From contig NZ_FO538765.1 in the NCBI RefSeq assembly GCF_000968135.1, positions 3,360,001-3,424,000 of the forward strand: DNA of 64,000 nt. The letters run 5' to 3'. Both the position numbers and the translations under genes were made by a program. The notes below the pieces were generated by a model. That model had not been told where the DNA came from and did no database searches. It saw only the letters and a list, made by a program, of their open reading frames with translations. Source of the DNA: Magnetospira sp. QH-2. GTDB lineage: Bacteria > Pseudomonadota > Alphaproteobacteria > Rhodospirillales > Magnetospiraceae. Positions 17,148-24,765 of this stretch are shown here, piece by piece. Numbering within the stretch: position 1 is the stretch's first letter; each line of letters opens with the position of its first letter.

Positions 17148-17513
17148 TCAGTTTTCCTCGAGATCGTCGGGCAGGGCCTGGGCGGCGCTGACGATGATTT
17201 CGCCAAATTCGCGCAGGAAGACCGACCCCCTCACCGTGCGCTGCATGAGAACGCTGCGGCGGTCGGCTTCATCAACCTTGCGGCGGACCAGTTCCAATTC
17301 GCTGAGCCGATCAATGGCCCGGGTGATGGCCGGCTTTGATACGTTGAGGATCTGCGCCAAACCCCGCACCGTATGCGGCGGCGGCGTCAGATAGATGGTC
17401 AACAGTACCGCCATCTGACGTGCGGACAGATCCGGTGCCTCGCGGCTGACACTGGTGACCATGGCCCGGCGCCACAGGTCCAGCGCCTTCAATTCGGTCA
17501 GATCAACCCCCAC
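17148..17513 (-). CDS. MarR-family transcriptional regulator
   Basis: 121 residues with a winged helix-turn-helix. The recognition part is TVRGLAQILNVSKPAITRAIDRLSE, and the wing is VRRKVDEADRRSVL, the usual MarR DRR pattern. It probably binds DNA as a dimer and may sense a small ligand. An in-frame TTG lies four codons upstream, but the GTG at 17513 is preceded by GGAGG five bases away and is preferred. It lies 68 bp downstream of the aminopeptidase gene on the same strand. Its targets are unknown. Confidence 0.85.
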   Translation of the reverse strand: MGVDLTELKALDLWRRAMVTSVSREAPDLSARQMAVLLTIYLTPPPHTVRGLAQILNVSKPAITRAIDRLSELELVRRKVDEADRRSVLMQRTVRGSVFLREFGEIIVSAAQALPDDLEEN

Positions 17514-17581
17514 GGCCGCCTCCAAAACGTTGCATTAGCGCAATTGTTACCGCGTTGAGAAAGCGGGGGCAAGAATGATTT

Positions 17582-18982
17582 TCATCGAGAACCGGCACGA
17601 TCGTAGCGTTGCTCCAGCAAGGCAAACAAAGCTCGCAACCCTTGCGCTTCACCACCCTCCGGACGCCCGGGACGCGAGCCACCGTTCCAGGCCATCATGT
17701 CAATGTGAATCCAGGGAATTTCCGCTCCGACAAATTCGCGCAGGAAGAGAGCGGCGGTAATGGCACCGCCGTATCGGCCTTCCGCATCATTGGTGAGCAT
17801 GGCTGTCTTGCCATCGATTTTAGGTCGATACGGATCCCACAAAGGCAGCCGCCAGAGGGGGTCGCCCTGCGCCATTCCGGCTTTCAGCAGATCATCGGCC
17901 AGCGAATCGTCATTGCAGAACAAGGCGGGCAGATCGGTGCCCAAAGCCACCCGCGCCGCGCCGGTCAGGGTGGCGCAGTCGATAATGATCTCGGGCTTGT
18001 CGGCACTGGCTTCGGCCAGGGCATCGGCCAGCACCACCCGCCCCTCGGCATCCGTATGGCCGATCTCTACCGTCTTGCCGTCCCGGGTGGGAATGACATC
18101 CATGGGCCGCATGGCCTCGCCGGAGACGCTGTTTTCCACCGCCGGGATCAGCACCCGCAGGCGCACCGGCAATTTCGCATCCATGATCAATTGCGCCAGG
18201 CCCAGCACATGAGCCGCCCCGCCCATGTCCTTTTTCATCAGCTTCATGAACTCGGCGGGCTTGATGTCCAGGCCGCCGCTGTCGAAACAGACGCCTTTGC
18301 CGACCAGCGTGACCTTGGGGGCGGTTTCGTCGCCCCAGGTCAGATCAATCAGGCGCGGTTCCTGTGCCCCGGCCCGTCCCACCGCATGGATGGCCGGATA
18401 GTTCTCGTTGAGCAGGTCGCCGCCGATGATCGCCTGCACCTTGGCCCCATAGGCGCGCGCCACCTCGGCAGCGGCATCGGCCAGATCCGCCGGCCCCAGG
18501 TCGGCGGCGGGGGTATTGATCAGATCGCGCACCAGACAGACCGCCTCGGTCATGCGTCGCACCCGGTCGCGATCGCAGCCGTCCGGCCAGCACAGGCGGG
18601 CCGTGGGCTTGGGCAGGGTCTTGTAGCGATCAAATCGATACAGACTCAGGGCCCAACCCAGTGCCACCTCGTCGCCCGCGTCTTGGGACTCCAGGTCATA
18701 AATGCCCTCGGGCAATGACTCGGCGAGCAGGGACCAGGTCCATAGATCTCCGGTGACCGGATCGGGCTTGTCGCCCAGCCCCACCAGCATGCGGCCCAAG
18801 CCGCCCGAGGCCCCGGGCAGGGGGCAGGTCTCTCCGGCCTTGGCGGTAAACCCGGTGGCCGAGACCCAGTCGGCCCAGTCCCCGTGGTCGGCTTTCCAGT
18901 TCTCCAACGCGTCGGCGCGCAGAGACGTCAGGGGGACCGCTTCATCGGTGGTTTCACACAGGGTGGTGGTCCGGTCGCTCAT
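17582..18982 (-). CDS. Leucyl aminopeptidase family protein (M17)
   Basis: 466 residues. The C-terminal catalytic domain carries the M17 hallmarks: GKGVCFDSGGLDIKP with the first metal ligands, MKKDMGGAA with catalytic Lys and metal Asp, and the signature TDAEGRVVLAD with metal Asp/Glu and the catalytic Arg. It removes N-terminal residues from peptides in the cytoplasm using two divalent metals. The N-terminal half is shorter and different from E. coli PepA, as in the PepB-like alphaproteobacterial group. An ATG seven codons upstream exists, but AAGGAGATAGA directly before 18982 fixes the start. Confidence 0.9.
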   Translation of the reverse strand: MSDRTTTLCETTDEAVPLTSLRADALENWKADHGDWADWVSATGFTAKAGETCPLPGASGGLGRMLVGLGDKPDPVTGDLWTWSLLAESLPEGIYDLESQDAGDEVALGWALSLYRFDRYKTLPKPTARLCWPDGCDRDRVRRMTEAVCLVRDLINTPAADLGPADLADAAAEVARAYGAKVQAIIGGDLLNENYPAIHAVGRAGAQEPRLIDLTWGDETAPKVTLVGKGVCFDSGGLDIKPAEFMKLMKKDMGGAAHVLGLAQLIMDAKLPVRLRVLIPAVENSVSGEAMRPMDVIPTRDGKTVEIGHTDAEGRVVLADALAEASADKPEIIIDCATLTGAARVALGTDLPALFCNDDSLADDLLKAGMAQGDPLWRLPLWDPYRPKIDGKTAMLTNDAEGRYGGAITAALFLREFVGAEIPWIHIDMMAWNGGSRPGRPEGGEAQGLRALFALLEQRYDRAGSR

Positions 18983-19119
18983 TCTATCTCCTTGATGGCG
19001 CATCGTTCAAAAACAAAGATATGGTAAGCTGTACGACCGGCGGCAATGGGTCGTCAACGCCCGACCCTTGCCGCCCGGGTATTCGGTCCCCACATCTTAC
19101 GCGAGGTGTGACAAGAGCC

Positions 19120-20616
19120 ATGGCCCATTTCGTCCTCAATAGTGACGATATCGACCGCTTCATCGAAGAGCGGACGGCCAGGCTCGACTCTGTAACCCGG
19201 GCCTGGTCCAAACGACATCTGCGCGCCGCGTTACTGGCCGATTGCCGCTGTGCCGAGCGCTCGCTGCCCACCCCCCTGCCGGACCGCCTGGACATCAAGA
19301 GAAACCGTCGGACCGCCCGCCGCCATGGCATCGCCGAAGCCTGGTTCACGTTGGCCCCCGATTGCGAAGAAGAGGTCATACGTGTCCTTGATTGGCTGGC
19401 TGCCCTACCGGAAATCGATCCGCGCCTGGCCGCCAAGCGATCACGCATTTCCATGATCGATGCCCAACGCCACGCGGAACGCTGGCATGCCCAACTGGCT
19501 AAGAGCCGCAAGAAGATCGTCGCCGAGGATGATCCCCATGGGCTCGACGAAATCCTGAAACTGGAAGATGGCTGGCATTGGGTCTGCCTTGGTTCCCCGG
19601 GAGCCCTGGACTATGAAGGGGCCTGGATGCGCCATTGCGTCGGCGATGGTGCCTACGACAGCCTACGCACGCGGATCTATTCCTTGCGCGATTACAAAAA
19701 CCATCCTCACTGCACGGTGGAATTCGAACCCACCCGGCGCAGCGTCCATCAGGCCAAGGGTCACGGCAATGAGGAGGTGCCACCCAAATACCGGGATGCG
19801 GTGGAGCGCCTGCTCCGCTACCTGAAACCCGAACGGGTCAGTGCCCGACTGACTGAATTCGTGCTGACCGAAGACGGTCGTATCCTGCGCCTGTCTCAAG
19901 CCGCAGACTGGCCCGAAGGCACGCGGGTCCGCCGCAATCTGGTGCTGACAGGACGCAACGATGTCTCGGCTTTGCCCGACGGACTGCGCGTATCGGAATC
20001 GTTGGTGCTGGCCAACAGCGGCCTGCGCCGCCTGCCGCGGGATCTGCGTATCGGCCTATCCCTCACCGGATTGGCCTTGTCGCCGGTGGAAGAGCTGCCC
20101 GAGGGCTTGTATGTGCGCACTCTCAATTTGGAGGACAGTCTGGTCAAAACCATCGCGCCGGGTACCCGAGTCCTGAAGGAACTGACCTTGTTTAATTCGG
20201 TGCTGAGGGAACTGCCGGAACAGTTGATCATCGGGCAGCTACTGCTGTTCGATGGCGCGGCCTTGCCGTTTTTACCTCGTGACCTGGAGGTGGCGGGCTG
20301 CCCCATCGGCGAACAGGTACGCGGTCGACTGCCGGAGACCCTGGTTGCGGTAGGCGATGTCACCTACACGGACATGGCCATCGATGGCTCGGAGGTAATC
20401 ACCGTATACGGGCGCCTGAGCTATGCCGGATGGGACAATCCCACCTTCCCAGGGGACCTGACGGTTCACGGAACTTTGGACCTGAAACACGCGTTGTTCG
20501 ACCACGGCGCCCCCCAAGGCCGGGTCACCGTTCACGGGGATCTGGACCTGCGTGGCACCGATATCATCCGCCTGCCGGAGGACTGGAAAGTCTTGGGACG
20601 GGTGCTCCGGGATTGA
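19120..20616 (+). CDS. PcfJ-like domain protein with leucine-rich-like repeats
   Basis: 498 residues, with no characterised homologue I can name. Residues about 165-205 match the PcfJ-like pattern found on plasmids, phages and islands: WMRHCVGDGAY at 169-179, then RIYSLRD at 186-192 and HCTVEF at 197-202. From about 245 to the end the protein turns into short repeats of type LPxxLxVxxSLxLxxSxL, later VHGTLDLKxA and VHGDLDLRGT, resembling a leucine-rich or right-handed beta solenoid. The N-terminal 150 residues are Arg-rich and may bind nucleic acid. The ATG at 19120 is preferred over an open extension to 19021. It ends 67 bp before the ABC exporter gene and might share its transcript. Confidence 0.6.
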   Translation: MAHFVLNSDDIDRFIEERTARLDSVTRAWSKRHLRAALLADCRCAERSLPTPLPDRLDIKRNRRTARRHGIAEAWFTLAPDCEEEVIRVLDWLAALPEIDPRLAAKRSRISMIDAQRHAERWHAQLAKSRKKIVAEDDPHGLDEILKLEDGWHWVCLGSPGALDYEGAWMRHCVGDGAYDSLRTRIYSLRDYKNHPHCTVEFEPTRRSVHQAKGHGNEEVPPKYRDAVERLLRYLKPERVSARLTEFVLTEDGRILRLSQAADWPEGTRVRRNLVLTGRNDVSALPDGLRVSESLVLANSGLRRLPRDLRIGLSLTGLALSPVEELPEGLYVRTLNLEDSLVKTIAPGTRVLKELTLFNSVLRELPEQLIIGQLLLFDGAALPFLPRDLEVAGCPIGEQVRGRLPETLVAVGDVTYTDMAIDGSEVITVYGRLSYAGWDNPTFPGDLTVHGTLDLKHALFDHGAPQGRVTVHGDLDLRGTDIIRLPEDWKVLGRVLRD

Positions 20617-20683
20617 TTTTCTTGGACTTATTTCAAAGGGTGCTTAAACTCACGTTCCCATAAAGGTTCACGATACGGGAAGA

Positions 20684-22837
20684 GTGCAGGGGATGTTGCA
20701 GACGGCCCTCGGATCGGCCCTGGTCGCTCGCCAATACGGGATTCTGCTGGCGGCGGACAGCATCGAAGAGGATTTCGCCAGCGGCGAAATCCGCGACCGC
20801 GACTCTTTTATCCGTTTTTTCGACAAGCATGGCGTGCTGACCCGGTTCAAGCGGGTCAAGGGCAAAGACCTGGAAACCCGAGGCTATATTTTCCCCTGCG
20901 TGGCGCCGTTGCAAGACGGCGGCGCCCTGGTGCTGGCGGGCATGGCCCCGCGCGAGGAAGGCGAAGCCCCGGCCATCGCCACCATTGATCCCGCCGACCC
21001 ATCGGGCAAGGTCGAGGTCATTCCCCTGGATGACCTGCAGGCCCGCTGGACAGGCCAGGTGGTGCTGGTCACCAGACGCAGCGGCCAGCGGTCCATGGAC
21101 CGCCCCTTCGACTGGGACTGGTTCATCCCCGAACTGCATCGCTACAAATGGCTATTGATCCTGACCCTTTTGGTGTCGCTGATTCTGCATGCCCTGTCTT
21201 TCACGCCGATCATCTTCATCCAGATCGCGCTGGATAAGGTCATCGGCTACAAGGCCACCTCGACCCTGGCGGTATTGACCGGTGGGGTTCTGCTGGCCTT
21301 GATGTTCAATGGCCTATTGGGATACGTGCGCGAATACCTGGTCCGCTTTGTTTCGGCCGCCATAGAGGCTCGACTCTCCGGCGATGCCTTCGACAAACTG
21401 CTGGCCATGCCGGTGCATATGTTCCAAGGCCAGGATGCCACAAGCATCGAGGAAGGGATTCAAGGTGCTGGAACCCTGCGCGGTTTCCTGGCCCGCAAGG
21501 TATTGGGCGGGTTGTTCGATCTGACCTCGCTGCTGGTCTTCCTGCCCATTCTGTTCGCCTATTCCATTCCCATGGCATTGCTGGTGATCGGGTTCGCCGT
21601 GGTCATGGGCGGCGCCTCGCTGGCCTTCAAGGGCGTCGAAAAAGGCCGTGCCCGTGCCGCCGGACAGAAAGAGCATGTGAAAAACGTGGTGCTGCGCGAG
21701 ACCGTCGCGGGCATCGACACGGTCAAGACCTTGTCCCAGGAGACCACCCAGCGGCGCGCCTGGCGCCAGGCCGCTGCCGTGGCCATCCGGGCCCAGGGGG
21801 ATCGGGAAAAGATCTCCGCCATGTCCAATCAGGTGAACTCGGTGCTGCAGCAGGCCATGACCGTGGCGATCATCTTCGTCGGCATCCAGTTGGTGTTCGG
21901 CGGCCTGATGTCGGCGGGTGCGCTGATCGCCGTCAACATGATGGGCAGCCGGGTGGTCCGTCCCATTGTCCAGGCCATCTCCGGCATCGCCGAACTGGAC
22001 CGGGTCAAGGCGGCCATGGAACAGTTGGGCATGATCTGGAATTCGCAGCCTGAACGGGCCGGATTCGGTGTGCAGAAAACCATCCAGGGGCGCTACGAAC
22101 TGGTCCATGCCTCGGTGGAATTCGGCGAACATGTGAAGGCCCTGGACAATATCACCCTGACCATCCCCGAACGCCGTAAGATCGCCGTGGTCGGCCCGGC
22201 GGGATCGGGAAAATCCACCTTGTTGCGGGTCTTGCAAGGTCTGACCCGGCCGACCTCGGGCACCTTCGAGGTGGATGGCACGCCCTTTGCCAACCTGGAT
22301 CTGGAGCAGTTTCGCAAGCAGGTGGCGCTGGTCACCAGCCGACCGTCGTTCTTTACCGGCACCATCGAGGAGAATCTGCGCCGGGTGCGGCCCAATGTCA
22401 GCAAGCGAGAATTGGAAGAAGCCCTGCGCCTGTCCGGCCTTAGCGATGCTCTGCCGCGCATTCCCCATGGCCTAGCGGCGCAGATCGACGAGCGGGCCTC
22501 GACCCTGCCCAATGCCTTTCGCCAGATTCTGGCCATTGCCCGGGCGCTGGTGTCCGACCCCAACGTGCTGTTGCTCGACGAGGTCTTCGCCGTCCTGGAC
22601 AAGACCCAGCAGTTGGTCTTGCACCTGAACCTGGATGAGATCGCCGCCAACCGCACCTTGATTCTGGTCTCTCAGGACATCGACCTGATTGATGACTTCC
22701 ACCGCATCATCGTGCTGGATGACGGCAACCTTGCCGGCGACGGCACCCACGAGCAATTGCTCAACAGCTGCGCCACCTACAAGGAAATGTGGATGATCGA
22801 GCGCGAGCTGACCTGGCGGGAGCACAAGATGTCATGA
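20684..22837 (+). CDS. Type I secretion-like ABC exporter with C39-like domain and degenerate ATPase motifs
   Basis: 717 residues. Residues 1-130 resemble the peptidase-like (C39-like) domain of HlyB-type exporters but lack a catalytic Cys-His pair. Residues about 150-430 form the six-helix membrane domain (KWLLILTLLVSLILHALSFTP opens it). The ATPase has Walker A GPAGSGKST at 504-512 and Walker B LLLDE at 629-633. The signature is TLPNAFRQ instead of LSGGQ, and the H-loop His is Gln664 (LVSQD). The start is GTG at 20684 or ATG at 20693. Its stop overlaps the adaptor gene by ATGA, so the two form one exporter. Weak or regulated ATP hydrolysis is possible. Confidence 0.85.
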   Translation: MQGMLQTALGSALVARQYGILLAADSIEEDFASGEIRDRDSFIRFFDKHGVLTRFKRVKGKDLETRGYIFPCVAPLQDGGALVLAGMAPREEGEAPAIATIDPADPSGKVEVIPLDDLQARWTGQVVLVTRRSGQRSMDRPFDWDWFIPELHRYKWLLILTLLVSLILHALSFTPIIFIQIALDKVIGYKATSTLAVLTGGVLLALMFNGLLGYVREYLVRFVSAAIEARLSGDAFDKLLAMPVHMFQGQDATSIEEGIQGAGTLRGFLARKVLGGLFDLTSLLVFLPILFAYSIPMALLVIGFAVVMGGASLAFKGVEKGRARAAGQKEHVKNVVLRETVAGIDTVKTLSQETTQRRAWRQAAAVAIRAQGDREKISAMSNQVNSVLQQAMTVAIIFVGIQLVFGGLMSAGALIAVNMMGSRVVRPIVQAISGIAELDRVKAAMEQLGMIWNSQPERAGFGVQKTIQGRYELVHASVEFGEHVKALDNITLTIPERRKIAVVGPAGSGKSTLLRVLQGLTRPTSGTFEVDGTPFANLDLEQFRKQVALVTSRPSFFTGTIEENLRRVRPNVSKRELEEALRLSGLSDALPRIPHGLAAQIDERASTLPNAFRQILAIARALVSDPNVLLLDEVFAVLDKTQQLVLHLNLDEIAANRTLILVSQDIDLIDDFHRIIVLDDGNLAGDGTHEQLLNSCATYKEMWMIERELTWREHKMS

Positions 22838-24543
22838 GCATCAGATCCTTCCCCAGAGGCGAGTTCATTTTCCGCGAGGGCGAGACCGGCGGCTACGCCT
22901 ATATCCTGCAATCGGGTGAGGTGGAGATCGTCAAGAGCACGGCCAAGGGACCGATGGTGCTGGGCACCGTGGACAAGGGCACGCTGTTCGGCGAGATGGC
23001 GATCATCGATGAGAGCCCGCGTAGCGCCTCGGCCCGCGCCAAGACCGACGTGGAGGCCCTGGAAGTCAACCGGGACGCCTTTTTGCAGCATATTTCCCGC
23101 AAGCCCGATGCCGCCCTGAGCCTGATGACCCGACTGGCCACCTATGTGCGCTCCACCAACCTGAACACCATCCATGCCGGGGACGGCTTGCATGCGGTCG
23201 ATGACCAGGACCAAACCGAACATGAACCCAATCGGGCCCTGACCGATATCATCGACGATACGGACGCCATCTATGACGCCAAGCCGTCGCGTCCGACCCT
23301 GCTGACCGGTATTCTGGTTCTCGTCTTCGTGCTGGTGGCGGTTGTGTTCCTGTCGGTAACCTTTGTCGATACCACTGTCTCGGCACGCGGCAAGTTCGGC
23401 ACCACGGTGCCCAACGTGATCGTCCAGGCAACCACCGGATCGGTGATCGAGGATCTGTTGATCCGACGCGGCCAGGTGATCAAGAAGGGCGACGTGGTGG
23501 CCAAGCTGGACGGCACCTACATCCGCGCCAACCTGAAAGTGGAGGAAGACCAACTGGCGGCCATTAACAAGCGCATCCTGCGCATTTCCACCGAGCAGTA
23601 CCTGATTAACTCGGGCGAGGAAATTCCACGCGGGCTGGACTTGGACGAAGTCAGTCTCGACATTCTGTCCAAGCGATTGGATGAATACCGTTCCCGCCAG
23701 GCTTCTTTCGATGCCGATGTATCCAAACTCAAGCAAGAGATCTCCTCGGCCAAATCGGCGGTGGTCATCGCCAAGGAGCAGCTGAGCGTCAAACAGCGGA
23801 TCGAGGATGCCCGCAAGGCCCTGTTCGACAAGAAAATCGGCTCCCTGCTCAATTATCTGACCGCCCAGGACGACCGGCTGGCAGCGAAAAAGGAGTTTGC
23901 CGAGACCATCAACACCGTGAAAAATTTAAGCAGCGAACTGGTCTCGGCGGAGGCCGAACGGCAGGCCTTCGTTGCCGAATGGTCCGCCGATCTGGCCGAG
24001 CAACTGGCCAAGGAAGAGGAAGCCAACAGCGAGATTCACGAAGAGGTGGTCAAGCTGCAACGGCAAACCCAGGACCTGACCATGCGCTCGCCGGTGGACG
24101 GGGTGGTGCTGGATTTGCCGTCGGTTACCGTCGGCTCCATCGTCAAGGAAGGCGAGCCCATGCTGACCTTGGTGCGCACCAACGTGCCTTTGGCGTTGGA
24201 GGTGGACGTGGATCCCAAAGACGTCAGCGACCTGCGTATCGGGGCCGATGTGTCGGTCAAGCTTGACGCCCTGCCCTTCCAACAGTTCGGTGACCTGCCT
24301 GGTAAATTGATTTTTGTTTCCAACGATACTTTCCCCGAGTCGCTGGATGGGGAAAAGGGCGCCTGGTATCGGGGCCGCGTGGAAATCAGCCCCGAAGACA
24401 TCCGCGCACTGCCCAAGGGCTTTCACCTGACGCCAGGTATGTTGGCCACCGCCGACCTCAAGGTCGGGCAACGGCGACTCGTTACTTACTTCACCAACCC
24501 CATCGTGAAGAATTTCCAACAGTCGTTCCAAGAACCGGACTGA
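22834..24543 (+). CDS. HlyD-family secretion adaptor with N-terminal cyclic-nucleotide-binding domain
   Basis: 569 residues. Residues 1-110 are a cNMP-binding domain with an intact phosphate-binding cassette, GEMAIIDESPRSASARA, including the Arg that contacts the cyclic phosphate. A linker leads to one membrane helix (about 148-172, LLTGILVLVFVLVAVVFLSV). The periplasmic part is a classic membrane-fusion protein: half-lipoyl strand (TGSVIEDLLIRRGQVIKKGDVVAKLD), a long coiled-coil hairpin (about 225-400), second lipoyl half (MRSPVDGVVLDL) and beta-barrel. It should bridge the ABC exporter to an outer-membrane channel, with the CNB domain in the cytoplasm able to sense cAMP or cGMP. The start overlaps the exporter stop by 4 bp. 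Confidence 0.88.
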   Translation: MSIRSFPRGEFIFREGETGGYAYILQSGEVEIVKSTAKGPMVLGTVDKGTLFGEMAIIDESPRSASARAKTDVEALEVNRDAFLQHISRKPDAALSLMTRLATYVRSTNLNTIHAGDGLHAVDDQDQTEHEPNRALTDIIDDTDAIYDAKPSRPTLLTGILVLVFVLVAVVFLSVTFVDTTVSARGKFGTTVPNVIVQATTGSVIEDLLIRRGQVIKKGDVVAKLDGTYIRANLKVEEDQLAAINKRILRISTEQYLINSGEEIPRGLDLDEVSLDILSKRLDEYRSRQASFDADVSKLKQEISSAKSAVVIAKEQLSVKQRIEDARKALFDKKIGSLLNYLTAQDDRLAAKKEFAETINTVKNLSSELVSAEAERQAFVAEWSADLAEQLAKEEEANSEIHEEVVKLQRQTQDLTMRSPVDGVVLDLPSVTVGSIVKEGEPMLTLVRTNVPLALEVDVDPKDVSDLRIGADVSVKLDALPFQQFGDLPGKLIFVSNDTFPESLDGEKGAWYRGRVEISPEDIRALPKGFHLTPGMLATADLKVGQRRLVTYFTNPIVKNFQQSFQEPD

Positions 24544-24580
24544 TCGGTCAATTACACATCAATTCAATAATTTATTTTCG

Positions 24581-24602
24581 TATCACAAATTTCATTGTGA
24601 TA
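24581..24602. promoter_or_regulatory. Operator-like inverted repeat upstream of the repeat-protein gene
   Basis: TATCACAA-ATTTCA-TTGTGATA is a perfect 8-bp inverted repeat with a 6-base spacer in an AT-rich stretch, centred about 28 bp before the likely -35 box. The half-sites contain TCACA/TGTGA, the bases used by Crp-type proteins, but in everted order. It could bind a Crp/Fnr-like activator, or act as a weak hairpin behind the adaptor gene. Confidence 0.5.
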
Positions 24603-24616
24603 TCGTAATTTTTCCG

Positions 24617-24644
24617 TTGACTCACGGTACAACCGCGCTACCCT
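24617..24644 (+). promoter_or_regulatory. Likely sigma-70 promoter of the repeat-protein gene
   Basis: TTGACT (24617-24622) and TACCCT (24639-24644) are separated by 16 bp. The -10 box is weak, consistent with dependence on an activator bound at the upstream palindrome. A strong GGGAGGG ribosome site stands before the ATG at 24766, leaving a leader of about 115 bases. Confidence 0.45.
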
Positions 24645-24765
24645 TTTGGATGAGCATCGAGGCCGTGGGATTGTTTTTTCAAAGACAAGGTCTCGTTCTG
24701 AAGGAGTTAAACACCCGTCACATGAATCGTCTTTTTTCGAACGATAACAATAGGGAGGGCAGTTA

